64,000 nt of DNA from Acidimicrobiaceae bacterium (GTDB lineage: Bacteria; Actinomycetota; Acidimicrobiia; Acidimicrobiales; RAAP-2): the NCBI GenBank assembly GCA_003160635.1, contig PMLV01000090.1, forward strand, positions 35,698 through 99,697, written 5' to 3'. Below, in pieces: positions 46,453 through 59,419 of this stretch (positions are counted from its first letter, which is position 1; every line of letters begins with the position of its first letter). The position numbers and the translations under genes were made by a program. Under the pieces are notes generated by a model. The model saw only the letters and a program-made list of their open reading frames with translations, did no database searches and was not told where the DNA came from.

Positions 46453-47106
46453 ATGGCCGATGTCACCCTTGCCGCCGAAGTGGGGCGAAACCTTGGTTCG
46501 CGCGCCACTCGCCGCCTACGCCGTGAGGGGAAGATCCCGGGCGTGATCTACGGGCACGGGACCGAGCCGGTCGCGGTGGCGGTCCCGGCGCGGGAGCTCC
46601 GCGTTGCCCTCAACGGCGAGGCGGGAGCCAACCAGCTGCTCTCGCTCGAGACCGGGACGACGACGTATCTCGCCCTGGCCCGGGAGATGCAGCGCCACCC
46701 GATAGCGCAGACGGTCACGCATGTCGATTTTCAGATCGTCCGGAGGGACGAGGTCATCGCGGCGGACGTGCCCATCGTCCTGGTGGGTGAAGCGCTCGAG
46801 GTGCACCACGGTGATGGTCTCGTCGACCAGCAGATGTTCACCCTGGCCATCAAGGCTCGGCCGGCCGACATCCCGACGTCGTTGGAGGTCGACATCAGTG
46901 AGCTGACCATCGGTGCGCAGCTGCGCATCTCCGACCTCACGATGCCGCCCGGCGTCACGACCGAAATCGATCCCGAGACCGCGATCGCCATCGGGCAACC
47001 GCCGCGCGTCGTCACGCTCGAGGCGGAAGGGGAAGAGGGCGACGAGGGTGCCGGGGCGGCCGTGGCGTCGGCTCCGGCTGCCGAAGCGCCAGCCGACGAG
47101 GGCTAA
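46453..47106 (+). CDS. rplY: 50S ribosomal protein L25/general stress protein Ctc
   Basis: GSRATRRLRREGKIPGVIYGHGTEP, HVDFQIVRRDE, acidic C-terminal tail. Confidence 0.92.
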   Translation: MADVTLAAEVGRNLGSRATRRLRREGKIPGVIYGHGTEPVAVAVPARELRVALNGEAGANQLLSLETGTTTYLALAREMQRHPIAQTVTHVDFQIVRRDEVIAADVPIVLVGEALEVHHGDGLVDQQMFTLAIKARPADIPTSLEVDISELTIGAQLRISDLTMPPGVTTEIDPETAIAIGQPPRVVTLEAEGEEGDEGAGAAVASAPAAEAPADEG

Positions 47107-47164
47107 AGCCCTGCGCGGCATCTTTCCCCGGTCCGAGCGCCGGGGCACCGCGGCCGACCTGCTC

Positions 47165-47728
47165 GTGGTCGGGCTTGGAAATCCGGGACGCGAATTCGTC
47201 GGGACGCTCCACAACGTCGGCGCCGAAGCGGTCGATCTACTCGCCACCAGGGCCGGTACCACGTTGCGCGCCGAAAAGGGCGTCCAGGCCCGTGTGGCGC
47301 TGACCTCCCTGGGCGACAAGTTGGTGGCGCTCGCGATACCCACCACCTACATGAACGAGTCCGGTCAGGCTGTGCGCGGTCTGGCCAAGCGGTTCGGGAT
47401 CGACGATCCGACCTCGATCGTCATCGTGCACGACGAGCTCGACCTGCCGCCCGGCACGGTCAGGGTGAAAGCAGGCGGGGGATTGGCCGGCCACAACGGA
47501 CTGCGGTCTCTGCACGCGCACCTGCACACCACGGACTTCGTGCGGGTACGGATCGGCGTGGGCAAGCCGCCCAGTGCCGAGCTTGGGGCGGCTCACGTGC
47601 TGAATCGACCCCCCAAGGACGTCAGAGCCATCCTGGAGTCCTCGGTGACCATGGCAGCGGACACCGTGGAACGCATCGCTCGCGACGGGGTCGACGCCGC
47701 CATGCAATGGTGTCACTCCTCGCCCTGA
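47165..47728 (+). CDS. pth: Peptidyl-tRNA hydrolase (start uncertain)
   Basis: VVGLGNPGREFVGTLHNVGAEAV, TYMNESGQAV, HDELDLPPGTVRVKAGGGLAGHNGLRS. Confidence 0.94.
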   Translation: MVGLGNPGREFVGTLHNVGAEAVDLLATRAGTTLRAEKGVQARVALTSLGDKLVALAIPTTYMNESGQAVRGLAKRFGIDDPTSIVIVHDELDLPPGTVRVKAGGGLAGHNGLRSLHAHLHTTDFVRVRIGVGKPPSAELGAAHVLNRPPKDVRAILESSVTMAADTVERIARDGVDAAMQWCHSSP

Positions 47729-47762
47729 AGGGCCCGATGGGCGCGCCGGTAGTGTGGAACGC

Positions 47763-47819
47763 GTGAGCGGCGACTTCGACTCCTCCGCTACCTTGCGCCC
47801 GGAATTCGTCCTGCCTTGA
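47763..47819 (+). CDS. Putative leaderless u[21 protein letters not shown] coupled to mfd
   Basis: TAGTGT -10 at 47750-47755, GTG 47763; stop TGA overlaps mfd start TTG. Confidence 0.4.
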   Translation: MSGDFDSSATLRPEFVLP

Positions 47820-50800
47820 CCGGACCACGCCCCGGTGCGCTCAGCGCCGTCTCCGCGCTGCTGCGCGCCGACCCGGTACTACCCTCCCTCTTGGGCTCTG
47901 CCGACGCCACGTTGGCCGTTGCCCTCCCGGCCCAGGCCGTGCTCATGGCCGCGCTGGCGCATTTCACCGAGAGGGCGCCGATCGTCGTCGTGACCGCCAC
48001 CGGTGTCGACGCCGATCGGGTGGCGGACGACCTGGCGTGCCTTCTCCCGCCGGGCGGAGATGACGGTGCTGACGCCACCGTCGTGGGTGCAGTGGGGGGA
48101 CCTGTGTCGGTGTTGCCGGCCTGGGAGACGCTCCCCTTCGAGCGGGTCAGCCCCGAGGTCGAGACAATGGGCCGGCGTCTCGCGCTGCTCTGGGGCCTCA
48201 GGCACCCCGTCGACGACCCATTGTTCCTCCCACCGCGCGTGATCGTGGCCCCGATCCGCGCTCTGCTCCAAAGGCTGGGGCCAACTCCTCCCGATGCGCC
48301 CACGACCGTGCGACCCGGCCAGCAGCTCTCGGCGGACGAACTCCTCTTCCGCCTGGTCGCCGCCGGATATCGGCGCGAACACCAGGTCGAGCACAGAGGA
48401 GAGATCGCGGTGCGTGGCGGCATCATCGACGTGTTCCCGTCCACGGCGGACGTGCCGGTGCGCATCGACCTGTGGGGCGACGAAGTGGATCGTCTGACGG
48501 CCTTTGCCGTCAACGATCAGCGTTCGCAGACCGATCTGGATGCCGCGGTGTTCTTCGGCTGCCGGGAGCTCGTCCCCACCGCCGACGTCCGGGCCGTCGC
48601 AGCTTCGTTGGTCCTCACTCAGCCCTGGGGGTCACGCCAGTGGGAGCGACTGGCCGAGGGCGAGAGCTTTGACGGCATGGAGCCGTGGTTGCCCTACGTG
48701 CACCCACACGAGGACCTGCTCCCAGACCTCCTTCCCGCCGGCTCGCAGGTGGTGCTCGTCGAACCTCGGCGCATCCGTGACCGTGCCGTCCAGCTCCTCG
48801 ACGAGGAGGCGGCACTGGCCGAGACGCTGGCACTGACCTGGGGCGTCGCCGACGAGGCGCACGGTGCGTTCCCCCGCCTGCATCTGCCCTTTGACCGCCT
48901 GCTGCAAGACAGCAAGGCCGGGGTGCTCGCCCTCCCGTCCGTTCCCGAGGGCCCGGGCACGCGTGCGTTGACGGTGCGCGGTTTCGCCCCCGTCGCCGGA
49001 GACCCGGCCCGGCTGGCGGCCCAGGTGACGCAGCTCGTCGGGGACGGCTACGCCCTCACGCTGTGCGCGGCCACGACCGGCGGGGCAACGCGCCTGGCCG
49101 CGGTGCTGGCCGAAGAGGGCGTCCACGCCCCTGTGGCCGACGTCCGCGGCACGGCGCCCGGTGCGGTCATCGTGACAGCGCCCCTGTCGAGCGGTTTCAT
49201 CCTTCCTGATTGCAAGGTCGCCGTGTTGTCCGAATCCGACATCACGGGCCGGCGTCTGCCGCATCGCCGGGCGCGACCGCGCGCCCGCGCCACCGACGGC
49301 TTCTTCGACGACCTCGCCGTCGGCAGCTTCGTGGTCCATCGCCAGCACGGGGTGGCCCGGTTCGACGGGGTGACCTCCCGAACGATGGGTGGGACCACCC
49401 GTGACTATTTGATCCTGCAGTACCGCGGCAGCGATCGGCTGTACCTTCCCGTGGACCAGATCGAGGCCATTACCGCGTACAGCGGGGGCGAGACGCCCAC
49501 CCTCTCGAAAATGGGGGGAGCGGATTGGCAACGCACCCGGGCCAAGGCACGCGCCGCAGCCGGTGAGGTGGCCGAGGAGCTGGTCGAGCTCTACCGCCGC
49601 CGCCTGGCGGTGGAGGGTCATGCCTTCGGCCCGGACACGCCGTGGCAGACCGAGATGGAGGCTTCGTTCGAATTCGTCGAGACCGAAGACCAGTTGAAGG
49701 CCATCGCCGACGTCAAGGCGGACATGGAGGAGCCCCGGCCGATGGACCGTCTCATCTGCGGGGATGTGGGCTTCGGGAAGACCGAGGTGTCGTTGCGGGC
49801 GGTCTTCAAGGCGGTGCAGGACGGGACGCAGGCGGCGGTGCTGGCCCCGACGACACTGCTCGCCAGCCAACACGCACAGACGTTCGCCGACCGATTCGCC
49901 CCCTATCCGGTGCGCGTCGAGCTCCTGAGCCGATTCCTGTCCACGGCGCAGCAGAAGAAGGTCGTCGAGGGACTGGCCGACGGCAGCATCGATGTCGTCA
50001 TCGGCACGCACCGACTGTTGGGTCAGGACGTGGTCTTCAAGCGCCTCGGGCTTCTCGTCGTCGACGAGGAGCAGCGCTTCGGTGTCACCCATAAGGAGGC
50101 GGTGAAGCGGTTGGCCGAGGGTGTCGATGTGCTCACCCTGACGGCCAGCCCCATCCCGCGCACCCTCGAGATGGCGCTGACCGGGATACGCGATCTCTCC
50201 ATGGTCAATACCCCTCCCGCCGACCGACGGCCGATCCTGACCTATGTGGGCGAACATGATCCGGCCGCAATCAGCGAAGCCCTGCGGCGAGAGCTCCTTC
50301 GTGAGGGTCAGGCCTTCTACGTGCACAACCGGGTCTCCGACATCGACGCCGTGGCGCGCCGGGTGCACAGCCTGGTGCCCGAGGCCCGCGTGGCGATTGC
50401 GCATGGACAGATGGACGAAGGCAGCCTCGAGACCGTGGTCCTCGACTTCTCGGAACGTCGCTACGACGTGTTGGTCTGTACGACCATCATCGAGTCGGGC
50501 ATCGACATGCCGTCGGTCAACACGCTGATCGTCGACCGCGCCGATCTGTTGGGGCTCGGTCAGCTGCATCAGATCAGGGGGCGGGTCGGCCGGGGGGGAC
50601 AACGCGCCTACGCCTACCTCTTCCATCCGGCCGATCGGGTCCTCAGCGAACAGGCCTACGAGAGGCTGCGTACGATCGGCGAGCACACCGAGCTCGGATC
50701 GGGATTCAAGATCGCCATGCGTGACCTGGAGATTCGTGGGTCAGGCAACCTCCTAGGAGCCGATCAGTCCGGGCACATCGCCGCCGTCGGCTACGACCTC

Positions 50801-51340
50801 TACGTCCAGCTCGTGGCCGAAGCGGTGGCCGAAGCGCGGGGCGAACCCCGCCCGACGCCTCCCACCGTGGCCCTCGACGTCCCTGGCGATGCGCACCTGC
50901 CCAAGGACTACGTCGCGGCGGAAGATGCCAGGCTCGAGGCCTACCGGCGCCTGGCCTCGGTGTCGTCCGACGCCGACGTCGAGGACATCGGAGCCGAGTG
51001 GGCAGACCGTTACGGGCCCTTGCCCGCGCCGGCCCTCGGGCTCCTGGCCCTCGCCCGCTTGCGGGTGGCTGCCATGGCGCGAGGCATTCGCGAGGTCACC
51101 ATGAGCAGCGTTCGTCCGGGTGGTTCGACGCAACCCGTGGCTCGAGTGTTGCCGGTGCACCTCGCCGCCAGCGCGGAAGTGCGATTGCGGCGCCTCGTGC
51201 CCGGAGCGGTCTATCGAGAAGACCTGGCCCAGCTTCTCATCCCGATCCGCTCCGGTGAGCTTCCCGCCGACGTGCTGCGTCAGCTTCTCGAAGAATTAAT
51301 ACCTCCTCTTGATACCGGGTCTCGACCGGACACCTTGTAA
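47816..51340 (+). CDS. mfd: Transcription-repair coupling factor
   Basis: [22 protein letters not shown]-type [45 protein letters not shown]. Confidence 0.97.
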   Translation: MTGPRPGALSAVSALLRADPVLPSLLGSADATLAVALPAQAVLMAALAHFTERAPIVVVTATGVDADRVADDLACLLPPGGDDGADATVVGAVGGPVSVLPAWETLPFERVSPEVETMGRRLALLWGLRHPVDDPLFLPPRVIVAPIRALLQRLGPTPPDAPTTVRPGQQLSADELLFRLVAAGYRREHQVEHRGEIAVRGGIIDVFPSTADVPVRIDLWGDEVDRLTAFAVNDQRSQTDLDAAVFFGCRELVPTADVRAVAASLVLTQPWGSRQWERLAEGESFDGMEPWLPYVHPHEDLLPDLLPAGSQVVLVEPRRIRDRAVQLLDEEAALAETLALTWGVADEAHGAFPRLHLPFDRLLQDSKAGVLALPSVPEGPGTRALTVRGFAPVAGDPARLAAQVTQLVGDGYALTLCAATTGGATRLAAVLAEEGVHAPVADVRGTAPGAVIVTAPLSSGFILPDCKVAVLSESDITGRRLPHRRARPRARATDGFFDDLAVGSFVVHRQHGVARFDGVTSRTMGGTTRDYLILQYRGSDRLYLPVDQIEAITAYSGGETPTLSKMGGADWQRTRAKARAAAGEVAEELVELYRRRLAVEGHAFGPDTPWQTEMEASFEFVETEDQLKAIADVKADMEEPRPMDRLICGDVGFGKTEVSLRAVFKAVQDGTQAAVLAPTTLLASQHAQTFADRFAPYPVRVELLSRFLSTAQQKKVVEGLADGSIDVVIGTHRLLGQDVVFKRLGLLVVDEEQRFGVTHKEAVKRLAEGVDVLTLTASPIPRTLEMALTGIRDLSMVNTPPADRRPILTYVGEHDPAAISEALRRELLREGQAFYVHNRVSDIDAVARRVHSLVPEARVAIAHGQMDEGSLETVVLDFSERRYDVLVCTTIIESGIDMPSVNTLIVDRADLLGLGQLHQIRGRVGRGGQRAYAYLFHPADRVLSEQAYERLRTIGEHTELGSGFKIAMRDLEIRGSGNLLGADQSGHIAAVGYDLYVQLVAEAVAEARGEPRPTPPTVALDVPGDAHLPKDYVAAEDARLEAYRRLASVSSDADVEDIGAEWADRYGPLPAPALGLLALARLRVAAMARGIREVTMSSVRPGGSTQPVARVLPVHLAASAEVRLRRLVPGAVYREDLAQLLIPIRSGELPADVLRQLLEELIPPLDTGSRPDTL

Positions 51341-51352
51341 CATGCGCGGCGC

Positions 51353-52471
51353 GTGAAGCGACTCATCGTTCTCCTCATTGTTCTGGCCGGTGGCCTGGCG
51401 GCAGCTGCATTCGCCGTGGCGTCGAATGCAGCGACGGTCAACGGCGTTGCCATCAGCCAAGACCAGGTGAGCTCCGACCTCACGGCGATTGCACGCAGTT
51501 CCGATTACCAGTGCTTCCTCAATGCCGAGGAATTGGTCGGAACCGGCGGGAAGACGGGCCTGCCGCCCATCGACGGCGTGGGCCAGCCCATCGGGAGCGG
51601 AGCGCATCCCACGGTGACCGCGTCATTCGCGTCCAACTATCTCGACACGCTGATCGGGCACCAGCTCGTGCTCGAGCTGGCAGCGAAGCAGCACTTACAC
51701 GTCAACCCGTCCGACCTGACGGCGGCGCACACCGAGCTCCTCGGACAGATGACGGCCATCCTGCAGGATGTGGCGGGGACCAAGTACGCCTGTGGCACGG
51801 GATCCCTCGCCCTCACGGCCGCCAACGTCCTCGCCACCATGCCCACCTCGTTCGTCGACCGGACCCTGCAGTTCGATGCCACGGTGAGTATGTTCGAGGA
51901 ACAAGAGGCCGGTGTCGGCTCCAGCGCAGCTGACCTGGAGAACTACTTCACGGCGCATAGCTCCAGCTTCGATACCACGTGTTTCACGGTGGCCGAGTAC
52001 ACCAGCGAGAGCGCAGCCCAAGCCGCCGCCGCCGCGGTGTCGTCGGGCACACCCTTCGCGCAGGTGGCGGCACAAGTCGCGGGCGGTGGGCCACAGGGTT
52101 GCGACATCCTCTATGGCATCTCCTCGTCGCTGCCGGCCGGTTCGAACATTCAGAACCTGCCGTTGGGAACCGTCTCGAGCCCCATCGCGGTGAACAGCAA
52201 CTACCTCCTGATCCAGATCACGAAGCGGACGCCCACCCCGTTCGCCCAGGCCAAGTCCGAAGTCCAAGCCGCCGTGCAGAATGCGGGAGCGAACAAGGCG
52301 CGGTCGGTGATCAACGCAGCGGAGAAGACGGCTGCGATCTCGGTGGACCAGCGCTACGGCCAGTGGACGCCTGCCAAGGCCCAGGTCATCCCGCCTTCCT
52401 CACCGCTGCCGGGTGACGTGCTGAATGCGGTGGTCGACAGCCCCGGTACGGGGACCGGACAGACCCCGTAA
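51353..52471 (+). CDS. SurA-N/peptidylprolyl isomerase-like lipoprotein/secreted protein
   Basis: N-terminal TM, ATVNGVAISQDQVSSDL, AQVAAQVAGGGPQGCDILYG; between mfd and mazG. Confidence 0.75.
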   Translation: MKRLIVLLIVLAGGLAAAAFAVASNAATVNGVAISQDQVSSDLTAIARSSDYQCFLNAEELVGTGGKTGLPPIDGVGQPIGSGAHPTVTASFASNYLDTLIGHQLVLELAAKQHLHVNPSDLTAAHTELLGQMTAILQDVAGTKYACGTGSLALTAANVLATMPTSFVDRTLQFDATVSMFEEQEAGVGSSAADLENYFTAHSSSFDTTCFTVAEYTSESAAQAAAAAVSSGTPFAQVAAQVAGGGPQGCDILYGISSSLPAGSNIQNLPLGTVSSPIAVNSNYLLIQITKRTPTPFAQAKSEVQAAVQNAGANKARSVINAAEKTAAISVDQRYGQWTPAKAQVIPPSSPLPGDVLNAVVDSPGTGTGQTP

Positions 52472-52474
52472 GCG

Positions 52475-53938
52475 GTGGGACGTTCCCGTCCCCGCGTCAC
52501 GGTGGTGGGTCTCGGGCCCGCCGGGTCGGCGTATCTGACCAGCGACGTGCGGGCCCTGATGGCTGATGCAGGGCACACATTCCTGCGAACGGCGCGCCAT
52601 CCCGCGGTGGAAAGCCTGTCGGGCTTCGTCGCGCTCGATTATCTCTACGAGTCCGCCGCTACCTTCGCCGAGGTGTACAGCGCCATCGTGGAAGTGCTCG
52701 TTGCCGCGGCCACCGCCCACGCCCCCGACATGATCGTCTACGCGGTTCCGGGCTCACCCCTGGTGGCCGAACGTACCGTCGAGCTGTTGCGCCACGACCC
52801 GCGGGTGGATCTGACCATCATCCCCAGCCTGTCGTTTCTCGACTTGGCGTGGGAGCGACTCGGCATCGATCCTCTTGCCCGGGGCGTTCGATTGCTCGAT
52901 GCCGAACAGTTCGCACTGCAGGTGTCGAGCGACCATGGCCCTTTCCTGGTGGCCCAATGCTGGTCCCAGTCGTTGCTCTCCGACATCAAGCTGTCGCATC
53001 TCTACGACGGAGACGGCCCCGAGCCCGACGTGGTGCTCTTGCATCATCTCGGGCTCGAGGACGAACAGGTGAGGCAGGTCGGATGGTGGGACCTGGATCG
53101 CACGCTCGAGCCCGACCACTTGACCTCCCTCTACATTTCCGAAATCTCTGGCCGAGCCGAACCCGAGCACGAGATGGCGCGCCTGGCGCGCCTGGTGGAG
53201 ACCCTGCGCGAGCAGTGTCCGTGGGACAACGCACAAACGCACGGGTCCCTCATGCCCCACCTGCTGGAGGAGTCCTACGAGGTCCTCGACGCGTTGCGAG
53301 AGGTCGATATGGCCCCTGCCGGGGCCACCGCGACGGTACCCGGCGAACATCTGCAAGAGGAGTTGGGAGACCTTCTCTTCCAGATCGTCTTTCATGCCAG
53401 GCTGGCCCAGGAAGAGGGTCTCTTCACCCTGGCCGACGTGGCCCGGGGTGTGCACGACAAACTCGTCCACCGCCATCCTCACGTCTTTGCAGGTGTCATC
53501 GCGGGGAGCGCACAGCAGGTGGTCGCCAATTGGGAAGAGATCAAGAAGGAGGAGAAGGGTCGCTCCAGCGTGACCGAGGGCATACCCACTGACCTACCCG
53601 CCCTCTTGTTGTCCACCAAGCTGCAACGCAAAGCCCTTTCCGTCGGTCTGACCGGGCTCGGCGCCACCCCGACGGACCTCACGGCGCGTCTCGACGCTCT
53701 GGCGCGTCTCGAGACGGACCCCGTTGTGGGTGCCGCCGAGGCGACGCTGCCCGGGGGCCGCGACGCAATTGCGCAACGTGTCGGCGACGTGCTCTTTGAC
53801 GTGGCCAATCTGGCCCGCCGCCTCGGGGTGGACCCTGAGCTGGCATTGCGGTGGCGCGCCTTGACGCTTCAAGACGAGGTGGTCGCGCGCGAAGGAGCGT
53901 CAGCCGCCCTCCCCATCCCCGACAGGCGCACCCACTAG
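52475..53938 (+). CDS. mazG: MazG nucleotide pyrophosphohydrolase with N-terminal tetrapyrrole-methylase-like (YabN) domain
   Basis: VTVVGLGPAGSAYLT; LREQCPWDNAQTHGSLMPHLLEESYEVLDAL, EELGDLLFQIVFHARLAQE. Confidence 0.92.
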   Translation: MGRSRPRVTVVGLGPAGSAYLTSDVRALMADAGHTFLRTARHPAVESLSGFVALDYLYESAATFAEVYSAIVEVLVAAATAHAPDMIVYAVPGSPLVAERTVELLRHDPRVDLTIIPSLSFLDLAWERLGIDPLARGVRLLDAEQFALQVSSDHGPFLVAQCWSQSLLSDIKLSHLYDGDGPEPDVVLLHHLGLEDEQVRQVGWWDLDRTLEPDHLTSLYISEISGRAEPEHEMARLARLVETLREQCPWDNAQTHGSLMPHLLEESYEVLDALREVDMAPAGATATVPGEHLQEELGDLLFQIVFHARLAQEEGLFTLADVARGVHDKLVHRHPHVFAGVIAGSAQQVVANWEEIKKEEKGRSSVTEGIPTDLPALLLSTKLQRKALSVGLTGLGATPTDLTARLDALARLETDPVVGAAEATLPGGRDAIAQRVGDVLFDVANLARRLGVDPELALRWRALTLQDEVVAREGASAALPIPDRRTH

Positions 53939-55828
<1,890 letters not shown>

Positions 55829-55832
<4 letters not shown>

Positions 55833-56329
55833 CGACCGACCGCCGAGCCCACGACGCCCCGGTCCCGCCACCATCCGATCTCGAGAGCGTCGCAGGGTTT
55901 CTCGGTCGGGTGCCCAACGGGTCGTTCGCCGTGGTGGTGCGCCGGAGGGGTGGCCAGCCTGCAGTGATCGCCAACGATCCGCACTTGCGCGACGGCGAGC
56001 CGATGCCGACCCGGTACTGGCTGGTGGACCCCGAGATACGCTCCGCGGTGGGACGACTGGAGTCGCACGGCGGCGTGCGCAGGGCCGAGAGCGAAGTGGA
56101 CGCCGAGTTGTTGCGGTTGGCCCACGCTCGCTATGCCGCAGAGCGCGACGCACTGATCCCCGCCGATTGGCACGGGCCGCGGCCCCAAGGTGGAGTGGGA
56201 GGAACGCGCAACGGCGTCAAGTGCCTGCATGCCCACGTGGCGTGGTGGCTCGCCGGGGGCGACGACCCGGTAGGCCGGTGGGTCAGCGAGCAGGTGGAGA
56301 TCCCTGTGGCGGATCTCGTCGTCTCGTGA
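55829..56329 (+). CDS. DUF501 domain protein
   Basis: FLGRVPNGSFAVVVRRRGGQPAVIANDP, PTRYWLVDPEIRSAVGRLES, GVKCLHAHVAWWLAGGDDPVG. Confidence 0.92.
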
Positions 56330-57246
56330 CGACATCGGCCGTCGCGGCGATTGACTGTGGGACCAATTCGACCCGCCTTCTGGTGGCCGACGACACGGGA
56401 CGCGAACTGGTGCGCCTCATGCGCATCACCAGGTTGGGCCAGGGTGTGGACCGGACGAACGTGCTCGCACCCGAAGCCATCGCCCGGACGGTCAGCGTGC
56501 TCGAGGAGTACCGCCGTTCCATCGACAGCTTCGGTGCCGGACGCATTCGCATGGTGGCCACGTCTGCGGTCAGGGACGCGGAGAACGGGGCGGCCTTCAC
56601 CGAAGCCGCGAAGGCTGCCGTAGGGGCCGACCCGGAAGTCCTGAGCGGCACCGAGGAAGGAGCCCTGGCGTATCGAGGGGCCAGCGCCGACCTGGATTCC
56701 TTCGACGGGGACACCCTTGTCGTCGACATCGGCGGCGGTTCCACCGAGATCACCCTGGGGAGAGCGGGCTCGGTGTCCTCCGTGTCGCTCCAGCTCGGAT
56801 GCGTGCGGCTGACGGAGCGCTTCTTCAAAGGCGATCCCCCGACGGTCGCGGAAGTGTCGGCGGCACGCTTGGCGATCACCGATGCGCTCATCGGGGGGGA
56901 AGCAGCGTTGCCAGCGCTGGTGAACCTCGACCGCGCGCGGCGCTTGGTCGGTCTGGCCGGAACGGTCTCCACGCTGGCCTCGCTCAAACTCGGCGTCGCG
57001 GAGTACGACCTGGAGAAGTTGCATCATGCCACGTTGACCCTGGAGGAAATCCGGGGTATGTGCGACATGCTGGCTTCGCTGTCGGTCCGCGATCGCCGCG
57101 GGCTCGTGGGCATGGTGCCGGGCCGAGAGGACGTGCTCCTCGCCGGCGCGCTGGTCCTTGAGGCAGTGGCCGACCGTTATCGGTGCGACGAGGTGATCGC
57201 CTCGGAAAAGGACATCCTCGACGGCATCGTCCTCAGCATTCTTTGA
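56326..57246 (+). CDS. Ppx/GppA family phosphatase
   Basis: AAIDCGTNSTRLLVAD, VVDIGGGSTEITLG; GTG overlap with DUF501 stop. Confidence 0.95.
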   Translation: MTTSAVAAIDCGTNSTRLLVADDTGRELVRLMRITRLGQGVDRTNVLAPEAIARTVSVLEEYRRSIDSFGAGRIRMVATSAVRDAENGAAFTEAAKAAVGADPEVLSGTEEGALAYRGASADLDSFDGDTLVVDIGGGSTEITLGRAGSVSSVSLQLGCVRLTERFFKGDPPTVAEVSAARLAITDALIGGEAALPALVNLDRARRLVGLAGTVSTLASLKLGVAEYDLEKLHHATLTLEEIRGMCDMLASLSVRDRRGLVGMVPGREDVLLAGALVLEAVADRYRCDEVIASEKDILDGIVLSIL

Positions 57247-57346
57247 ACGCCTGAAGCACCCCGGAGCAGGGAGAACGCCTTGGAGGTGTTGAGCTGGACG
57301 ACACATCGCTCTTCCGTGAGGTCGATGTGGACATAATGCACGTGCG

Positions 57347-59419
57347 ATGCCAATGAGTGATCCGACCGGCGCGGGAGCCATCTCCGACCCTCCGCCCGAC
57401 GCGCAGGAGACCTTCGAGCGCCTACGGCGGACCGAGGCCACCGTCGAATCACTGCTGGACGCACTGCGCCACCAGGAGAAGTTGGTCGACGACCTGACTG
57501 CGGCGACGGGCGCCTGGGCCGAGACACGCGAGGAATTGGCGAGGGTCCAGGAGGAGTTGACCGCCGCACGTCGCGCCGCCGGGTGGCGTGGCATCGCACG
57601 TGCGGGAAAGCATCGAGTTCGTCGACTGTTCCTTCGGAATCGGCCCGTCGCGGCGCAGGTCGTCGATGTGGCGTCGCCCGAACTCGACGAAGAGTTCGTG
57701 TGGGAGGACACGCGCTACGCACGGTGGATCGAGCTCTACGACACGATCGACCCTGCCCGCCGGGGCGCGTTGCTCGCTCGGCTGGCGCAGGTCGACGAAC
57801 AGCCCCTGGTCTCCATCATCCTCCCGGTCTATAACCCACCGGAGGAGTTCCTGCGGCAAGCCATCGACTCGGTGCGTGCACAGATCTATACGAAATGGGA
57901 GCTCTGCGTCGCCGACGACTGCTCGACGCTGCCCTATGTGGCCAAGGTGCTCGATGAATACGCCGCGCTCGATGAGCGCATTCTGGTGCACCGAAGAGAG
58001 GTCAACGGGCACATCTCGGAGTGCTCGAACTCAGCGATCGACCTGGCGCGCGGCACGTGGCTCTGCCTCATGGATCATGACGACCTGCTGGCTGAGCACG
58101 CTCTCGCCATCGCCGTCCTGGCCATCGACCAGTCTCCCGCAGCAGCCATTGTGTACAGCGACGAGGATCACATCGATACGCACGGGAACAGGCGCGAGCC
58201 TTACTTCAAACCTGATTTCGATCCACTTCTCATACTGGGGCAGAACTATTTCTCGCATCTCTGCATGCTGCGCACGGATCTGGTGGAACAGGTCGGCCGC
58301 TTTCGGGTCGGCTACGAGGGCAGCCAGGACTGGGACCTTGTTCTCAGGGTCCTCGAACACGTCGGGCCGGATCAGGTCGTTCATCTCCCGCACGTCCTGT
58401 ACCACTGGAGGGTGCACGCCGAATCGACCGCTTCTTCGGTGTCGGCCAAACCGTACGTGGTCGAAGCCTCGCGCCTCGTGGTCCAAGAGCACCTGGAGCG
58501 GGTCGGGGTTGACGCCGAGATCACCACGATGTGGGGCACGAGCTACAACCGGATCCGCTGGGCGCTTCCGAAGGTCCCGCCCAAGGTCAGCGTGATCGTC
58601 CTTCCCCGTACCGGTGAACGGCTTCGTCGCTGCGTCGAGAGCATCCGGATTTTGACCCCGTATCCCGACATGGAGATCATCGTCGTCGACGATGGTGCCT
58701 TTCGTCCCCCCATGCGACAGATGTTCGTCGAGCGCACGGGGTGGCTGACCGTCATGGAGAATTCCCAAGACCTCAGCGATTCGGCCCAACGCAACGCGGC
58801 CGCCAAGGCGGCGACCGGGGACGTGCTGTGTTTCGTGGCCGACGACATCGAAGTGCTCAGTGATTCGTGGCTGCACGAGATCGTCGGTGCCCTCACGTAT
58901 CCCGGGATCGGCTGTGTCGGAGTCAAGCTCTTGTATCCGGACCTCTTGGTGCACCACGCGGGATTTGTCATCGGACTCGGGGGCACCGTCGGCAATCCCT
59001 ACCGCCGGGGCGACCACCGCCTGGGGCACGGGTATGCGGGGCTGTTGCGCCTGGCGCGCTGCCCGTCCGCCGTCAGCTGGGCCTGCCTCGCCGTCACGCG
59101 GGAGGCGTTCGACCAGGTCGGTGGGTTCTCCGAGGAGCATTTCACCGGGGTTTTCGGTGACGTCGATCTCTGCCTGCGTCTGCGCGAGGCCGGTTGGCGT
59201 ACAGCGTGGATACCGCACGCCGAATTGATCCGCCATGTCAATCCCGATGATTGTGGGCCGCTCATGGGCGCAGACGCCGTACGTTTTGACCGCGACATTC
59301 GCTACCTCCATCAACGCTGGGGAGCATGGGTCGTGAACGACCCCGCGTACAACCCCAACCTCTCGTTGGCACACGAGTCGCTCTCTTTGGCCTGGCCTCC
59401 CCGGACATCGCTTGACTGA
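57347..59419 (+). CDS. Glycosyltransferase family 2, two GT-A domains, N-terminal coiled coil
   Basis: SIILPVYNPPEEFLRQAIDSVRAQIYTKWELCVADDCST, LMDHDDLL; second domain IIVVDDGAFRP... Confidence 0.92.
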   Translation: MPMSDPTGAGAISDPPPDAQETFERLRRTEATVESLLDALRHQEKLVDDLTAATGAWAETREELARVQEELTAARRAAGWRGIARAGKHRVRRLFLRNRPVAAQVVDVASPELDEEFVWEDTRYARWIELYDTIDPARRGALLARLAQVDEQPLVSIILPVYNPPEEFLRQAIDSVRAQIYTKWELCVADDCSTLPYVAKVLDEYAALDERILVHRREVNGHISECSNSAIDLARGTWLCLMDHDDLLAEHALAIAVLAIDQSPAAAIVYSDEDHIDTHGNRREPYFKPDFDPLLILGQNYFSHLCMLRTDLVEQVGRFRVGYEGSQDWDLVLRVLEHVGPDQVVHLPHVLYHWRVHAESTASSVSAKPYVVEASRLVVQEHLERVGVDAEITTMWGTSYNRIRWALPKVPPKVSVIVLPRTGERLRRCVESIRILTPYPDMEIIVVDDGAFRPPMRQMFVERTGWLTVMENSQDLSDSAQRNAAAKAATGDVLCFVADDIEVLSDSWLHEIVGALTYPGIGCVGVKLLYPDLLVHHAGFVIGLGGTVGNPYRRGDHRLGHGYAGLLRLARCPSAVSWACLAVTREAFDQVGGFSEEHFTGVFGDVDLCLRLREAGWRTAWIPHAELIRHVNPDDCGPLMGADAVRFDRDIRYLHQRWGAWVVNDPAYNPNLSLAHESLSLAWPPRTSLD

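Noticed and set aside
47098-47111. GGGCT-AA-AGCCC hairpin at the rplY stop codon
   Set aside because: Too short and without a U-tract, and pth follows immediately; not convincing as a terminator.
48632-50686. 684-aa minus-strand ORF
   Set aside because: Complement of mfd in third-position-GC phase; no domain, His/Gln/Arg-rich typical of antisense ORFs.
57247-57346. Possible tRNA-Leu downstream of ppx (as in mycobacteria)
   Set aside because: No acceptor/T-arm pairing found in this interval.
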